Below are positions 22,261 to 34,734 of a stretch of DNA of 64,000 bases, in pieces. Positions within the stretch are counted from its first letter, which is position 1; each line of letters begins with the position of its first letter. Source of the DNA: Vitellaria paradoxa. Taxonomy: Eukaryota > Streptophyta > Magnoliopsida > Ericales > Sapotaceae. Below the pieces are notes generated by a model. It ran no database searches, was not told the DNA's origin, and was given only the letters and a program-made list of their open reading frames with translations. The translations under genes and the position numbers were made by a program. The stretch lies in the NCBI GenBank assembly GCA_019916065.1, contig CM034243.1, forward strand, positions 28,856,147 through 28,920,146, given 5' to 3'.

Positions 22261-24170
22261 TGCACCCAAACGGGACGTAAAGGAAAAAAAAATTTGGGGG
22301 TACCATTTAGAAAGTGTATATATATATATTTATAAAAAATATTTGTACTATATATATAATATTTTTTTCAATGTCCGGGGAAGGCGAGGTCCCTCCTGGT
22401 CGAGCCTTGGTTCCGTCCCCGCCTGTTAACAAAACAGAGACTTCTTATTAAGTGCAAGTATGAAAATCTCTTTAAAATAATTAAAATTTTTCTATTGGCA
22501 AACAACCCACTTCCTGTGATCAATTCTACCATTAACAATGCATAAAAATACATTAAGAGTGCATAAAATCAGAATCTGCATAAATCTGCAACTCTTCGTA
22601 AAAATTTGTAAGGCATTAACATTGCATAAAACCGCAACAATACATTATAGTGCATAAAAAGCTTCAACCGTGCATTAAATTGAATAGGACACATCTTCAA
22701 AACAAAAGAGCCAAAAGTGAATAATACAAGAGGACACAACCTAAAATAGAAGACTGAAATGAACAATCCAAAAAGGATACAGCCTCAAACGAAAAATTAA
22801 CAAGTCAAGAGAACCCCAAACCGAAAACTGCAATTAATTCAGGACGGCAATCCCTCAAATTAGTTCCAACATTACTTCAGATCTCCAACACTGCTCCTGC
22901 CCCAGTGAACTATAAGTTAACATATAATGTTTATAAAAAAAAATTATGAAAAAAAAAAGAAAATACTTTAAATTTTTAATGGCAAAACTTTTTCGAGATG
23001 TAATATAATTTTTAAATTTTCGAGAGCTGTATGCACATGTCAGCAAAATGATACAAGAAATGAACAGCGAAAATAAAATAATTCTTGTGAGGGGACTAAT
23101 GTGCATATTATTAAAACTTGTGCACTTGGGGGCTTAGATGTACGAAGGCCAAAGCACAAGAGGAAGTGTATATTCCTTGGATCTTGAAAATCAACTGACA
23201 CATTGAAGTGAACCCAGTTCATTATTTATATAAATTAGAAGTGGACACATTATGTGTATTTTTTTGTTAAATTTTTATTTTAATTAAAATAAATTTATAA
23301 AAATATTAGTAAAAATAATTCAAATAATAAATAATAGATAGTTAAGAATATTTAAGTAAATAATAACTAATTAAGGAGTATCTAAAGAAAATAAAAATGT
23401 TAAAAAGTAGTAGATAGTTACAGGACATTTAAAAAAGACAAAAAATATAATGGATAAAATTATTTAGTATGGGATAATTATAAAATTTTACTTTTCAATA
23501 CTATTAGAATTATAAGTAGTTATAAGAAATTAAAAAATATTATAAACAAATAAAATAATGAATTCACCAAAATAAAATTACAAGAATTTTTAAAGCGACA
23601 CCATTACTCATAGCAGAATAGATTATAGACTGTTAAATAATGTCTACACGATTGATCGAACCGTTTCCGATTACCCAAGCTTGTTGCTCGGAAGGTAAGA
23701 TGAAGGATCTGGGAAGACACCAAGCCCTTGATTTCACTGACCGCTTTCCAAACGCACCCTAACCATTCCATCAAGTTTCGCAAGGAAAATTTACATGGTG
23801 TCTTGACAACAACCCTTTGCAGCAAATATGAATTGAGGATACATGGAGATCGACTTAAGTTGCCCAATGCTACATTTGTCTTCCTCATTTTTTGTTTTAT
23901 AAGTTCTTTTTCATCAATCTACTTCCTCCTATGGAGTGCAAACAATGACGAGGGTTTTTGGATATAAGGAACCCAGAAAAAAAAAAAAAAAAAAAAATTA
24001 ACAGAAAGCACCGCGGAAATTAAGAAAAAGTTTAATAAAGCAAAATCAATTTTTTGTTTCTTAAATTTAATGGCAATTATTAGTTAGTAAAATAGAGAGC
24101 AAAAGCTAGGAAAACTGTGGTTTCTAAATATGGTTTCATGCTTCAAATTAATGGACGACAGCAAATTCAT
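22261..24170. other. Intergenic DNA downstream of the resistance-gene relic
   Basis: 22560-22690 repeats 'gcataaaa..c' words. 23604-23967 has overlapping frames on both strands (94 and 79 codons), neither recognised. A poly(A) run occurs at 23979-23997. AT-rich elsewhere. No gene can be supported. Confidence 0.35.
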
Positions 24171-24534
24171 TTAATGTAGGTGTTCTTGCCTGTTGCTTTC
24201 AGTGGAAGAACCTTCGACCGCAACAACACACAAAATCCCAACATCCGGCCTCAGCAAGCGCATCTTCCCTGAATTTTTGGTAACTTCTATCATAACGCCT
24301 GAATTCTTCTCTAACTTCCTCTGTTAACACAGCAAATTATATAAACACAAGAAGTTCTTAGCGATGGATTTAAAAAAAAAAAATTAAATTTCCTCCTCCT
24401 TTTCACTTTATCCTTACCATTTACTAACTTATTTACTCACAAAAAAAGAAAAGAAACAAATAATTTAACTTAATTTGTGGAACAAGAAGAGAAAGCACCT
24501 GTAGTTAGTGTAGAGTCCTCGTACAATTTTTTAC

Positions 24535-25150
24535 CCCCAGTCTGAGCTAATCCAGTGATCATGGCTTGACCATTCTTCACTTGAATAACAGTACCAACCG
24601 AATAGGAAATAAGCACCTGCTATGAGAGGATGTGAGAAATTAAAACCTTCAGAATTTGGATATGGGGAGTTAAACTGCTGCTGGGTTAATTCTTCATTTT
24701 CTTCATCATAGACAATGCCGATGCCGCACTCTTTCACTTGAAAACCGACACTCACAACCACCGTTACATTCACTTCATCACGAACGTTCAATTGGAACAA
24801 GTTTCCGACCTTCCATTGGCTTAACCATATCATATGCTCGTCCCCTTCTAAATGACAAAACGTTTTGGGCCATAGATCCAATTGAGGCCTCTGCTCTTAT
24901 TACTTATTTTAGTAAATAATGGAGGGGGGCTCCAAATCTCTTCTTCATTGGACAGTGAATAAACAGAGTAAACATTCAAGCTTCAGAACTTGTGATTAGG
25001 AAGTGAACAAGATGGCACAATAAATGATAAGGAAGAGGAGGAGGAGGAGCCTCTACTACTGCTACTACTTTTGTCACTGAACAACCACCCTGCTGGAACC
25101 TCTTTTCTTGGAATAAATGTGCTAAATATGAAACCATATTCATGCAGTCC
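24535..25150 (-). pseudogene. Post-LRR (C-JID) exon of the TNL relic
   Basis: After an AACAG acceptor it reads GLHEYGFIFSTFIPRKEVPA GWLFSD (broken here only for length), then a Ser-rich run, SLSFIVPS, a stop after PNHKF, SLNVYSVYSLSNEEEIW, GLNWIYGP, a one-base frameshift, EGDEHMIWLSQWKVGNLF, DEVNVTV and VKECGIGIVYDEENEEL. This is the C-terminal jelly-roll domain found after the LRR of TNL receptors and needed for ligand recognition. A GGGG|GTAAAA donor ends the exon. Two frames stay open in the possible next exon (24171-24320), so its product is not assigned. Confidence 0.82.
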
Positions 25151-25189
25151 CTGTTCCATTAAACTCCCAAAGTGTTATTGTTTATTACA

Positions 25190-27265
25190 CATATACTAGC
25201 ATTGACTTGTGCGATGCACGGAATCATATAATTTACATAGATCAAAAAAAAAAAAGTAAAAATTTTGTGAATGAACAACTTGAAAATTATATTTAGTCAG
25301 ACCAAGTATTTTGTGGCATGTATCTAATAAAGTTGCATAGCTTAATATAATATCTTATATTTATATTTTTTTATGTTGTGATTTTTAATGAATCGATAGA
25401 ACTAATTAAAGTCAAGCTTCTATATGGGTTCTAAAGGACTTATGTTTTTATCAAATCGCAACTTGACACAAGTAAAAAAATCAAATTTGGCTCTAGAATA
25501 TATATTACATCCCAAACTTATTTAATTGCCCAGATCTCTCTCTTTTGTTTTAAGGCATTTGTTAATGTCAAAATTGTTTATTTTTCTATAATTCTTTTCA
25601 CAAAATTAACTTGAGTTAGAATATTATTAATCTTAACTATATTAAAATAAATTTTGATTGGCTTTATAAAGCAACTCAAATCAAAAATATTAATATTATT
25701 AAAAGTATGTAGTCTGTTGTAATTGATGAGAATAACTCAAATATTAAGTATTTATTAAGCATTTTTTTAAAATTGTTGGTTAACATGACTAATAGTTGTA
25801 ATTGACAAGAATAACTCAAATATTAAGTATTTCATAAACATTTTTTTTTTAAATTGTCAGTTAACATGACTAATTCAAATTTAAATTTAAAATTTTATAA
25901 GAATATTATTACTCCCGAACCTAATTAATATTTAGATATCTTTTTTTATGTTTTATAAATTTAAAATATATTAAGAGTTGTTATGGTAAGAGAACTTAGA
26001 TTTTTAAATTTATTAATATTTAGTAATTTCTAAAACCCTTTACCAAGCTTAATATTATTTTAGGTATTTTTTTATTGTATTTTTAAATTTAATTCTTTTG
26101 AAATATGTAAATCTTACAATTATGATGAACCAATAGGTAAGTAATGGAACTATGATGACCAATAGTCAAGTAATGGACCCATGACACAACCCTAGTAGTT
26201 CTAGACAAAATAAAAAGTAGAAATAAAGATTAAAATATCCCATGCATTCAAGATTTTGTGAATGAGAAGTGAGATAGTATCAATTCAACAATTTACGAAA
26301 AGAAAAAAAAGAAAAGTGAAATTGAAAATATTAAAATAAGCCATGTAAGGCTAAGAATTAGGAGAAAAAAGAGCCCAACACATTCATTTTGTATTAGATA
26401 TAGATCTACCTGAGTTTTAGTGAATCGTTGAGTTAATCAAAATCGAATTTCATATTGAGTTCTAGAAACTTATGTTTTATCAAATCTTGGTTCTTTTAAT
26501 CTTAAAAGTAAGATTAGTTCTAAATATATATTTAATCTCAAATATAGATAATCGGCTAAATCTTTTTTTTTATTTTTAAAATATTTGTTAATTTTAATAT
26601 AGGCTTTTATTTTTATTTATTTAATCATTAACTAATTTTACAAATTAAATTGAATTAAAAATACTGTTATTCTTGATTTTATTAAAATATTTTTGATTGA
26701 TTCTATAAAAATAAATAAAATTAAAATATTATTATTAATTGTGTGTCATATCCAATCGAAGGGTCAACATGGCTAATTTAAATCTAGATTTTTATAAAAA
26801 AAAAATACTCCTAAGCCTAATTAATATTTAAATATTTTTTATTGATATTAATATTTAGTCATTTTTCTTTGTGTTTTTAAACTTAAAATATACTAAAGTT
26901 GTTATTAAGAGATAAGTTAGGGTTTTTGAATTTAAATAATATTCAGTAATTTCTAAAACCCCTTTGTAAATTACTATTTAAACATGAATTTTACAATTAT
27001 AATGAATCAATAAGCAAATAAAGTCATTTCATGAATCCATAAGCTTTCACACTAATTAAGATCATATGCCACAATCCTAGTTTACCCTACAAACAAAGAT
27101 AAAGTAAAATTGTAGTCATCTATCGACCTAGAATATTAAAAAAAAAAAAGTAAAGTCTTTGAAATAAAAGAAAGTATTTGGAATAATGGACCAATGCCAT
27201 GTAAAATTTGAATAAAAGAGAAGAGGATAGAGAAAACTTATTTTAGTATTAGATATAGATAGATC
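25190..27265. repeat. AT-rich duplicated block inside the TNL relic
   Basis: Two diverged copies lie in tandem, about 25384-26404 and 26405-27262. Each starts with 'tttagtgaatcg..aactaat'-type sequence, passes 'acttatgttt..tatcaaat' and 'cctaattaatattta', and ends 'ttagtattagatatagat'. The left flank holds 'actagcattgacttgtgcgatgcacgga', a word common at the edge of certain plant repeats (split here: actagcattgac, gtgcgatgcacgga). It separates the LRR and C-JID exons and is probably an insertion in an intron. The class is not identified. Confidence 0.6.
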
Positions 27266-27299
27266 TTTTGGGGGGAGGGGGCTGAGAGCACACTGAATA

Positions 27300-28643
27300 G
27301 GAAGCTTCTTCAGTTTTTGTAAATTACATAGATACAACCCATGAAGTTCATTTCCGTATTAGCTATAGATTCTAAGTTGCACAAGCCCAAACTGTCCAAA
27401 ATAACCTGCATCAACTTTTCTATGGTTCCAACTGTGCTTATCCCCTAACCATAAATAAATTCAAAGCCCCTGATTGCGCTGCACTAGAAGGACTTGTGAA
27501 GTTGTTACTCTTTTCCAATGATGGGCAAAATACTACATTCAATTTAGACATTCTTGGCAGCCCGATGAGTGATTGGAGTTCTGTGCATGATTGGACACTA
27601 AGCTTCTGAAGCCTAGTATATCTTCTAACGAAATCAGGCAGTTACGAATTGGATTTCCACTTAGATTTATGTCCAACATAAGGGTACTAAACTAAATCCT
27701 TTGGGAAATCATCATCAGAAAGATTACAATTTGCAGATTTAAGGTTACTAAAGATCGAGATAAGACCGACCAGAAAGATGTTTCTAGAATTTTTTAGACA
27801 CCGGTGCCAAAGCTTTACAAATACATGCCATGGCTTGACCTTCCAATTGAAGGAGACTGAATGATTAATGGTGGTTCTATCAACATAAGACACTTGCAAA
27901 GATTCCATCTTCTTTAACTCTACTGGACAATTGGACCAAATTTGAGCAACCAGATACAATAAGTCTTTCAAGAAAATTTAGCTTAACAATGCTTTCCAGA
28001 AGTTTTCTCAGATTTATGCAATCCTTTAGATCCAAGTGTACTAGTCCCTCAAGGTTTTCAATAGATTCATGAACCTCAACCAAGCTAGCACAGTCTTCCA
28101 AAATAAGGACTTTCTAAATTAGGTACTGCAGCAAAGTTAAAATTTAACAAGTCTAGGAGAATGGTGGAGAACAAGGGTTTTTAATGACCCAAGAACTTGT
28201 AAAGAGAAATTATAAGGTTGGTTGTAATATTCTGCAAAGAACATATAAAAAAGAAAATATAAGGGGAAATATTGGTACCATACCTTGGGTCCGTTCCAAC
28301 TTCTATGAACTTGCTATAACTCATGTCAAGAACAACTAGCCTCTCCAAACATAAATCTTTGGGTACATATTTTAAGGGAATCCATGCCAGCACAAAATTT
28401 TAGTTCTTTTGGAAATTTTTTATAATCTCCTTTTAGTTCTACGTGGTAGAGCTGGAGTAGTCTTAGTTTGCGCATTCTTCCAAATGAACTAGTTTCCAAG
28501 GTTGTCTCATTGAAATCTCCAAAATTTGTATCTACGAAGTTTAAGAGATGCCATTTTTTATCGGCACAAACAATTTCTCTTGTAGTGTTATCTTCTTTGG
28601 AGGTATGCATGTTGAGAATGAGGCCTTCAATTATATCGGTACC
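27300..28643 (-). pseudogene. Leucine-rich repeat exons of the TNL relic
   Basis: The first exon (28284-28643) starts after a CACTTAG acceptor with TDIIEGLILNMH and reads through SFGRMRKLRLLQLYHVEL, KKFPKELK, then after a frameshift PLKYVPKDLCLERLVVLDM, and ends at a GTATGG donor. The second (about 27300-28165) has LEDCASLVEVHESIENLEGL, HLDLKDCINLRKLLESI, LERLIVSGCSNLVQL and later TRLQKLSVQSCTELQSLIGL, interrupted by frameshifts and stops. These are typical TNL leucine-rich repeats of about 24 residues. Confidence 0.82.
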
Positions 28644-28733
28644 CTAAGTGAGATTGAAATAAGATGGATAAGCATTTAGCATAGGTGCATAGAAATATAT
28701 AAACATGGATAAGATCAAATATTGGCTCTTACC

Positions 28734-29825
28734 ATTTTAATCTCAAAACTTTGAACGAATCATCATGATACCATAACCTGCTACGTCTCCCAGGTTCTCT
28801 AGGGGATTCTTGGCGAATAATTTCTCTTCCCATGTCTTGAAGCCAATGATGCATCGTTAGCTTTTTATTCTTAATTTCTAACATGCATCTATCAATCAAA
28901 TTTGAATTCCAATTACTGTGAAGTAACCACATCCATCTAGGATTGCCCTCCACGTAATCTTCATCCTTTCCAACAAAGAAACAAGAAATATTGAGGAACA
29001 AATTTTTGTCATGGTCATCTGACAAAGAGTCATAACTTATTATCAATTTTTCAAAATTTGATTGTCAGGAATTGATTCCAATTTCTCCAATGCATTTATC
29101 CATACGTCAACACGTCATTCCCCATGTAAAGTAGAGCCCAAAACTTTCAAGCTAGTGGAAGTCCATTACATTGCATTACCGCCTTTTTGGCATACTTCAC
29201 ATAAGCTTCAGGTGGATTGTCAAGGTAGAAAGCATGGTGGTTAAACAACTTAACTGATTCACAAGCATCCAATATTCAACCCTATGCACCATATGATTAC
29301 GAACACCCTTTACTAGCCCTTCGTGTCTAGTTGTTATAAGGATTTTGCTTCCTGGGTGCAACCAATCTCGAAGCTCCAATACGAAATTTATTTGGTCTAT
29401 ATGATCCACGTCATCAAGACTAATAAAAAAATTTTTACGACAAACTGCATCTTTTAATCCTATCTGCTCCTTCACAAACATTGTGTATTTTGGCTTACGT
29501 TTTAAGAATGTTCCAAAGAAGTTGCTTCTACAAACAGAGTAAACCATTTGGTTGTTCAAAAGTTTCTCTTACATTTCAAGAAAGCTACTACCTCCAATTT
29601 TTTGGAGCTTGAAATATAAACATGTCTTGCTATTGTGGTTTTACCTACTCCACCCATCCCACAAATTGCAAGTATGCAATATCAGTTAATGCATCTTCTA
29701 ACCACAAATTAATGTCTCTGGCTCGAGCTTCTAATCCAATTAGGAAAGGGCCATTGCTCAAGATTGTACGTTTTAACTTGTCTTCAATTATTGTAAGAAT
29801 TTTTTGGATAAATTTCGACTCATAC
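28734..29825 (-). pseudogene. NB-ARC exon of the TNL relic
   Basis: Begins after a TTGTCACAG acceptor with YESKFIQKILTII. The P-loop GMGGVGKTTIA is intact at about 29629-29660 but lies in another frame from the preceding residues. Kinase-2 appears as LDDVDHIDQ (about 29392-29420), RNBS-B as GSKILITTRHE, then NGLPLA with a stop before KVLGSTLHG, and YDSLSDDHDKNLFLNISCFF. The MHD site reads MHH in LTMHHWLQDMGREII, a change at the nucleotide-sensing motif. Several stops and frameshifts lie between P-loop and kinase-2. The donor GTAAGA follows 28734. Confidence 0.88.
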
Positions 29826-30502
29826 CTGTGACAACCAAATAAGAACATAAGCGTAGTGAGCATGGCATTTCTTGAATTTCAAATACTATGCAAGTTTGTA
29901 TTCTATCAGAATTCAAGCCAAGCCATTCAAGGCATGTTATGCATGGATTTGTTATTTAAGCATGCACAATTCTTTCTCATTCGAATTCAAACTTAAGGAA
30001 ATTATTTTAATTAACATAAATTAGGATGATTTATGGTTATCTGAACTATTTTATGTGCCCATGAGCAATAAAATGGTTGTGAGTAATTTATTTTAGTAAG
30101 AATGTATATCTTTAAATTTGAATCAGTTGTCATTGTTTATTTGAGGGAAACCAATTGAATGGATCAAATGGAATAATCATTCTTATTAGCAAGCATTCGC
30201 AATTAATTCCTTAAGTAACAAATGCTATTTCAGTTCCAAGACAAAATTTCAATTGTACAATATATCAATTACTATAAAATCTGAAATATAAAGTTTACCA
30301 ATTGACATATAAATATAGTAACACAAAAATCATAATGGAGGTGCTAAGTAAAACCTAAGACAATATCAATTTTGCAGTATTCAAGTTGTTATGAGTATCC
30401 AATTATCAGTTCTACGAATTGACCTATTAAATATAATAACATAAAAATCAAAACATAGGTGCTAAGAAGAACATAAAATAAGAAAGGGGGTTAGAAAGTC
30501 AC
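29826..30502 (-). other. First intron of the TNL relic, with a 117-bp duplication
   Basis: Lies between the TIR and NB-ARC exons, where TNL genes normally have an intron. 30301-30417 and 30418-30480 are related ('attgac.tat.aaatata.taacacaaaaatca' type), offset by 117 bp. Otherwise AT-rich. Confidence 0.6.
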
Positions 30503-31031
30503 CCATCAACTTCATTTTGGAGAACCATCCCTCCTAAATTTGCAACTTCTTTTAGCACTACTCTCTATTCTTTTATTTTGTTCATCCAATCACTTCTTAT
30601 TTCATCTACCTCTGCCTTGAACCTCTCTTCAAGTCTTAGAAATGATTCTTTGAAACTTCCACTTTGCTTTCTAACATCAGATGGATCCACATTGTAGAAC
30701 ACAGGTAGAACATGATGTCCTGATGTCCTCTTACGTTAAGGAATCCTCACAAGTTCATTAAGGCACCATATCGAAGATGCATAGTCCTTTGAGAAGACAA
30801 TTATCGAAATTCTTGACTCTTGAATTACTCTTTGCAATTCAATGTCAATATTTTCTCCTCTTTCTGTTCCGTCATCATCCCATAAACGTGTGAAATCCTA
30901 CATTATCTAAAGCTGTGTAGAGGTGGTCAGTAAATGTCTTGCGGGTTTCATCACCTCTGAAGCTTAAGAACACATCATAAGCACACCAACGAGTAGAAGA
31001 AGAGACTTCTCGATCTCTTACAGCAAGCCAT
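30503..31031 (-). pseudogene. TIR domain exon of the TNL relic
   Basis: Shows YDVFLSFRGDETRKTFTDHL (TIR-1), GTERGENI, SRISIIVFSKDYASSIWCL (TIR-2/3) and VFYNVDPSDVRKQSGSF. The Glu-bearing word EL that follows WCLN fits the family pattern. Lesions: the first ATG (31029-31031) is one base out of phase with the TIR frame, a frameshift falls just before WDDDGTERGENI, a stop follows ELVRIP, and another stop interrupts the region before RVVLKEVANLGGM. The exon ends at a GTGACT donor (after 30503) at the usual place after the TIR domain. Confidence 0.88.
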
Positions 31032-31674
31032 TACACAAAGAAGGACCAAGACATTAGTGCGATCTGTCAAGGCAACACAGAAATTCTTAGATAGATATTA
31101 ATACAAGGATTGACAACAAAGTAAGTTAAACAGAATCCAGTAAAGAAAACCAGATAACTACGAGGGGAAATGCTTTCTTTTACCAATTGATCATGGTTTC
31201 TTCAAAAGCTTGGACCCAACTGAATCAACACTGGTAATGTAAAAAGAATAATTGATATATGGGTCCACGAAAAGAATTTTGCAGACACTAAAAGAACTCT
31301 TTTTTTTTTTTTTTGAAGGGGTTGGGTAGGTGGGACGTTAGTTTATGAATATACCTAAAAGTAGGTTTAGAGGTGGCAATTATAATTTGAACCGTAAACC
31401 AGCACAATTAAACCTGAACTAAATGAGTTTGAACCAATTAAAACTCCAATCTGTCAGTTATGTCCATGCTGTTCAAGACAAAATTGGAAAACAAGATGCT
31501 GCACCGGCAAGTTTGAAGCATCACCGGCAGAAGGTTCTCAATGTAGTAAATGCACTTATATATGTATGCATATATAATAGCGACGTATTTATTTTAAATT
31601 AAAGAATAATCAAATAAAAAAAAAATCTCACAAAACTTGCGCGTTAATAATAAAATTAACATTTAATTAGGGCA
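31032..31674. other. Upstream region of the TNL relic
   Basis: No gene. A T-run at 31300-31314, then mixed sequence. It should hold the ancestral promoter of the minus-strand receptor gene, but no clear TATA box was assigned. Confidence 0.35.
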
Positions 31675-32490
31675 TGTTTAGTAATGTTTCTTTTTTTCAG
31701 TTTATGTTTATCTATTTATATTTTTTAGTTTTTTTCACAATAATTAATTTTTATTTTAATAAATATATAATTCAAGTAAATTAACTGAATTTAATAAAGT
31801 ATATTTTATATTAACATAATAATTAATTTAATTAATTAAGCAAGACATGTTAAATTATTTTAATTGTATTATTTATTAAAAATAATTTAATAAATATATT
31901 TCATATTAATTTAATTAAAAAATTAAGTTAAATTAAATTGGTAAATAATTAATTAATTAAATGATTTATTTTTAAAATTAATTAATTTATTATTTGATTT
32001 AATTATATTAATAATTTAATAAAATTCAATGCATATTAAATTAATTAAATTAAATTAAATTAAATAATTAAATAAATAATTATTTAATTATATTTAATTA
32101 ACTCAATTATATTGTTTATTTTTCAAATTAATTCAATTTAATGAAATTAACTAATTAATTCAACTATTAATAATTACTTAATTCAATTATACTATTTTTA
32201 AATTAATTTGATTTAATTATATTATTTATTAAAAATAATTTTATTTTCATGAAATATTTCAATAAAACAATTCATTTTCATGTGATACAATAAAAATGAA
32301 TAAAGCGTTAAACTTAACAAAATATTTATAACAGAAAAAAAAAGATTGGAAATACTTTTTTTTGTTTTTTGTTTAAAATTTTAATTAAAAAATAAAAATA
32401 AATTTAACAAACATGTTTTTGTGTCTGTTTTAAAAATCTACAAATATAAAAAAAAAATAGAAGATATGAACGTTATTAAATGAGGGCTTA
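31675..32490. mobile_element. AT-rich inverted-repeat element, family of 17338-18108
   Basis: Left end 'catgtttagtaatgtttc' and right end 'gaacgttattaaatgagggc' are inverted relatives. The interior shows the same 'taattaattaaatta' and 'aacaaacatgttt' words as the 17.3 kb copy, at similar length (about 0.8 kb). Non-autonomous DNA element; superfamily not fixed. Confidence 0.6.
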
Positions 32491-34195
32491 ATGTCTCAAA
32501 AATTTTAAATTAACAAATTTCTTATTACCAAATCAAATATTATTTAAAAAATTAAACATTATTAAATAAATATTATTTCACAGAATTAATATAACTCGTA
32601 TTCAACCATCTCAATAATGATCTATTATTAAATAAGTATAATTAAATTCAACTTATTTAATCATAATTTATTTGTAACTCTGACTCAAACTCGTCTATTT
32701 GTCAACTGTTGTGAATCAATTGATTTGAATTAAAGAGCAGCTGTCCCGATTACACGAATCAAAATACCACACTTCATTTGATGTAAATATTGATGGTCTA
32801 ATGCAATCGTATCATTAATTTATCCAAATAATGATAGTAATGGAGCAGTTGATCTTGCCTATCGTATATGGAGTCAATTCTAATTTTAAGCCACTGCTTG
32901 AACTCTTGCTTGAAGAAGAGGAGAAGAAATCCTCAATTAGGTTAGATTAATCACTGAAAAGGAAAATTGAAGAATATAAATAACAGGAAAAACTCACTAG
33001 CTTAAAAAAATGAATAAATAGCGAAAATTAGGCTTAAAAATTGAAGGATATAATGTTTGATTTAAACCTAAATAGCATGATCGAATCTACTGTTACCAGA
33101 AGAGAAGGTAAAAGGGAAACTATACAGGAGATGAGGTGTAGAGAGAGAGAGAGAGAGAGAGAGAGACTTGAGTCATTGACCCAATGTTTTGAGCGTTCTC
33201 ACTTCTCACTTTACGTTCTTACCAGCTTCGTCCTTACCAAAATATAAGTTTTGTAATTTTCCAATCTCTCAATATGCTTAGAAGTATCAATAACTCAATA
33301 AACAAGAATCAGTTTCTTATTTATTCCACGTTTTCTTTTCAACTGTCCCTACCCTGGTGTATATACACACACAGAGTCGCAGATTATATATATATATATA
33401 TATATATAATGTATGCATGCATGTAAAACAGTGTAGGTAAAGCAAGATTCAACCTCCCTACCTCAAGAACAGATAACAAGAAACCGATGAAGACCGACCA
33501 CGCACCGACGAGCAACAAGCTCTTCTCCTTCTAGCCACTGGTTTCCCCAGGGTCACTCTCAAATCAGAAGATCAACTCCTTAACCAAACCTACTCCTCAC
33601 TTCGTTGTATAGAACTCAACACTCAAAACTTTGGGACTCATCAGCTCCCTCAACGCATAAACAGTCACCGACGCCTCAGATGAAAGAGATGGTGGTAGGT
33701 GAAAAGGACGGAGCCAACCTCAAGATCGGTGTCAGCCTGCTTTTCGAGCGAAAAGAGAGAGAAAATGGGTCAGGGACTTTACAAAAATTTCAAAAATCTC
33801 ATTAATATAAAGATAATTATTCGCAACAGAGGGCCTTACACTCAGGCTCCCTTTTGGAAAAAAAAATAGTATGGGTTAATGGTTAATAATTAGTTAAAAA
33901 AATTAGTTAATTTTATATTTGAGAATAAAAAAAGTAATTAATAGTTAATAGTTAGTTAAAAAAATTAGTTAATTTTGCATATGAGAAAGAAAAAAAATTA
34001 TTTTTTTTAGGTGATTAACTTGTAAGAATAAATTAATATTTTACCTTAAAAATTTAAAAAAAAATTTAATATAAAAAAATTCAACATCTGTTAAAATAAA
34101 CTAATGATTACTTTTCACAAACGGATCCTCATAAACAAATGCATTCCATACCTCGTAAACCCGAGCACGCAAAATCAAATGACATGAACAACCCC
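32491..34195. other. Intergenic DNA with microsatellites, no clear gene
   Basis: (GA)n at 33141-33166 and (TA)n at 33386-33409. 33440-33800 is less AT-rich with a 66-codon plus-strand frame (33605-33805) of no recognised family. This could be a decayed exon or UTR, but nothing supports it further. 33860-34080 repeats 'taatagttagttaaaaaaattagttaat'-type words (shown in parts) twice. Confidence 0.35.
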
Positions 34196-34204
34196 TTTTA
34201 AGTC

Positions 34205-34476
34205 GGGTTCCAGGCGATTGCAGTGAAGAAATTCATTTCAGAAATTACAGTGAAAAATTAAAGGTTGAGATTTTAATTATTTTTAATTGGATGATTCTAA
34301 TTTAATTTAATTAAAATTATTTTTAAAATAAAAATAAAAGTTAAAAAATCTAATTGAAAGACAATTAATGCAGAATATGAAAAGTCACGCATCATTAAAG
34401 TGAGAATAAATCTCAACCCTTCATTTTTTTACTACAACCATTGCAGTAGATTTTTCACTACAACCCCCTGGAACCC
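34205..34476. mobile_element. Mutator-type MITE with a perfect 9-bp TSD
   Basis: Inverted ends GGGTTCCAGG and CCTGGAACCC, continuing as related subterminal words ('gattgcagtgaa', 'ttcactacaacc'), lie between identical 9-mers TTTTAAGTC at 34196-34204 and 34477-34485. Nine-base duplications are typical of Mutator-like transposition. 272 bp, no coding capacity. Confidence 0.88.
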
Positions 34477-34734
34477 TTTTAAGTCTGGGTGCGGAGGTCT
34501 GTAGTATAAAAAATTATAAATCCAGCAATTATTATTTTTCATTATTAACCATATTCAAAATTTAAAGTAACTTTTTTTTTCTAATATTTCTCTTTCCCAC
34601 CATCATTATCTTCATTTATTTCTTTTATTATATATACTTGGAAACACCAATTTTATATACACATATTAATACATAATTACAAAACACTCAAAAAAAAACT
34701 AATTTGTGTATATATATATACAAATGTATATGAA

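Larger units (their letters stand above)
24171..31031 (-). pseudogene. TIR-NB-ARC-LRR resistance gene (TMV resistance protein N-like), decayed
   Basis: Reading leftwards the parts are in normal order: TIR exon 30503-31031, NB-ARC exon 28734-29825, LRR exons 28284-28643 and about 27300-28165, post-LRR (C-JID) exon 24535-25150, and perhaps a last exon at 24171-24320. Such proteins are intracellular immune receptors: the TIR domain cleaves NAD+ upon effector recognition, NB-ARC is the ATP switch, the LRR senses. Here every main part has a stop codon or frameshift, so no full receptor can be made, although each splice site looks usable. Short TIR-only or truncated products are possible. The 24.9-27.3 kb part is swollen by a duplicated AT-rich block. 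The gene belongs to the TNL class, found in dicots and other non-grass plants. Whether the damage is real or partly assembly error needs read data; the number of lesions argues for real decay. Confidence 0.88.
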
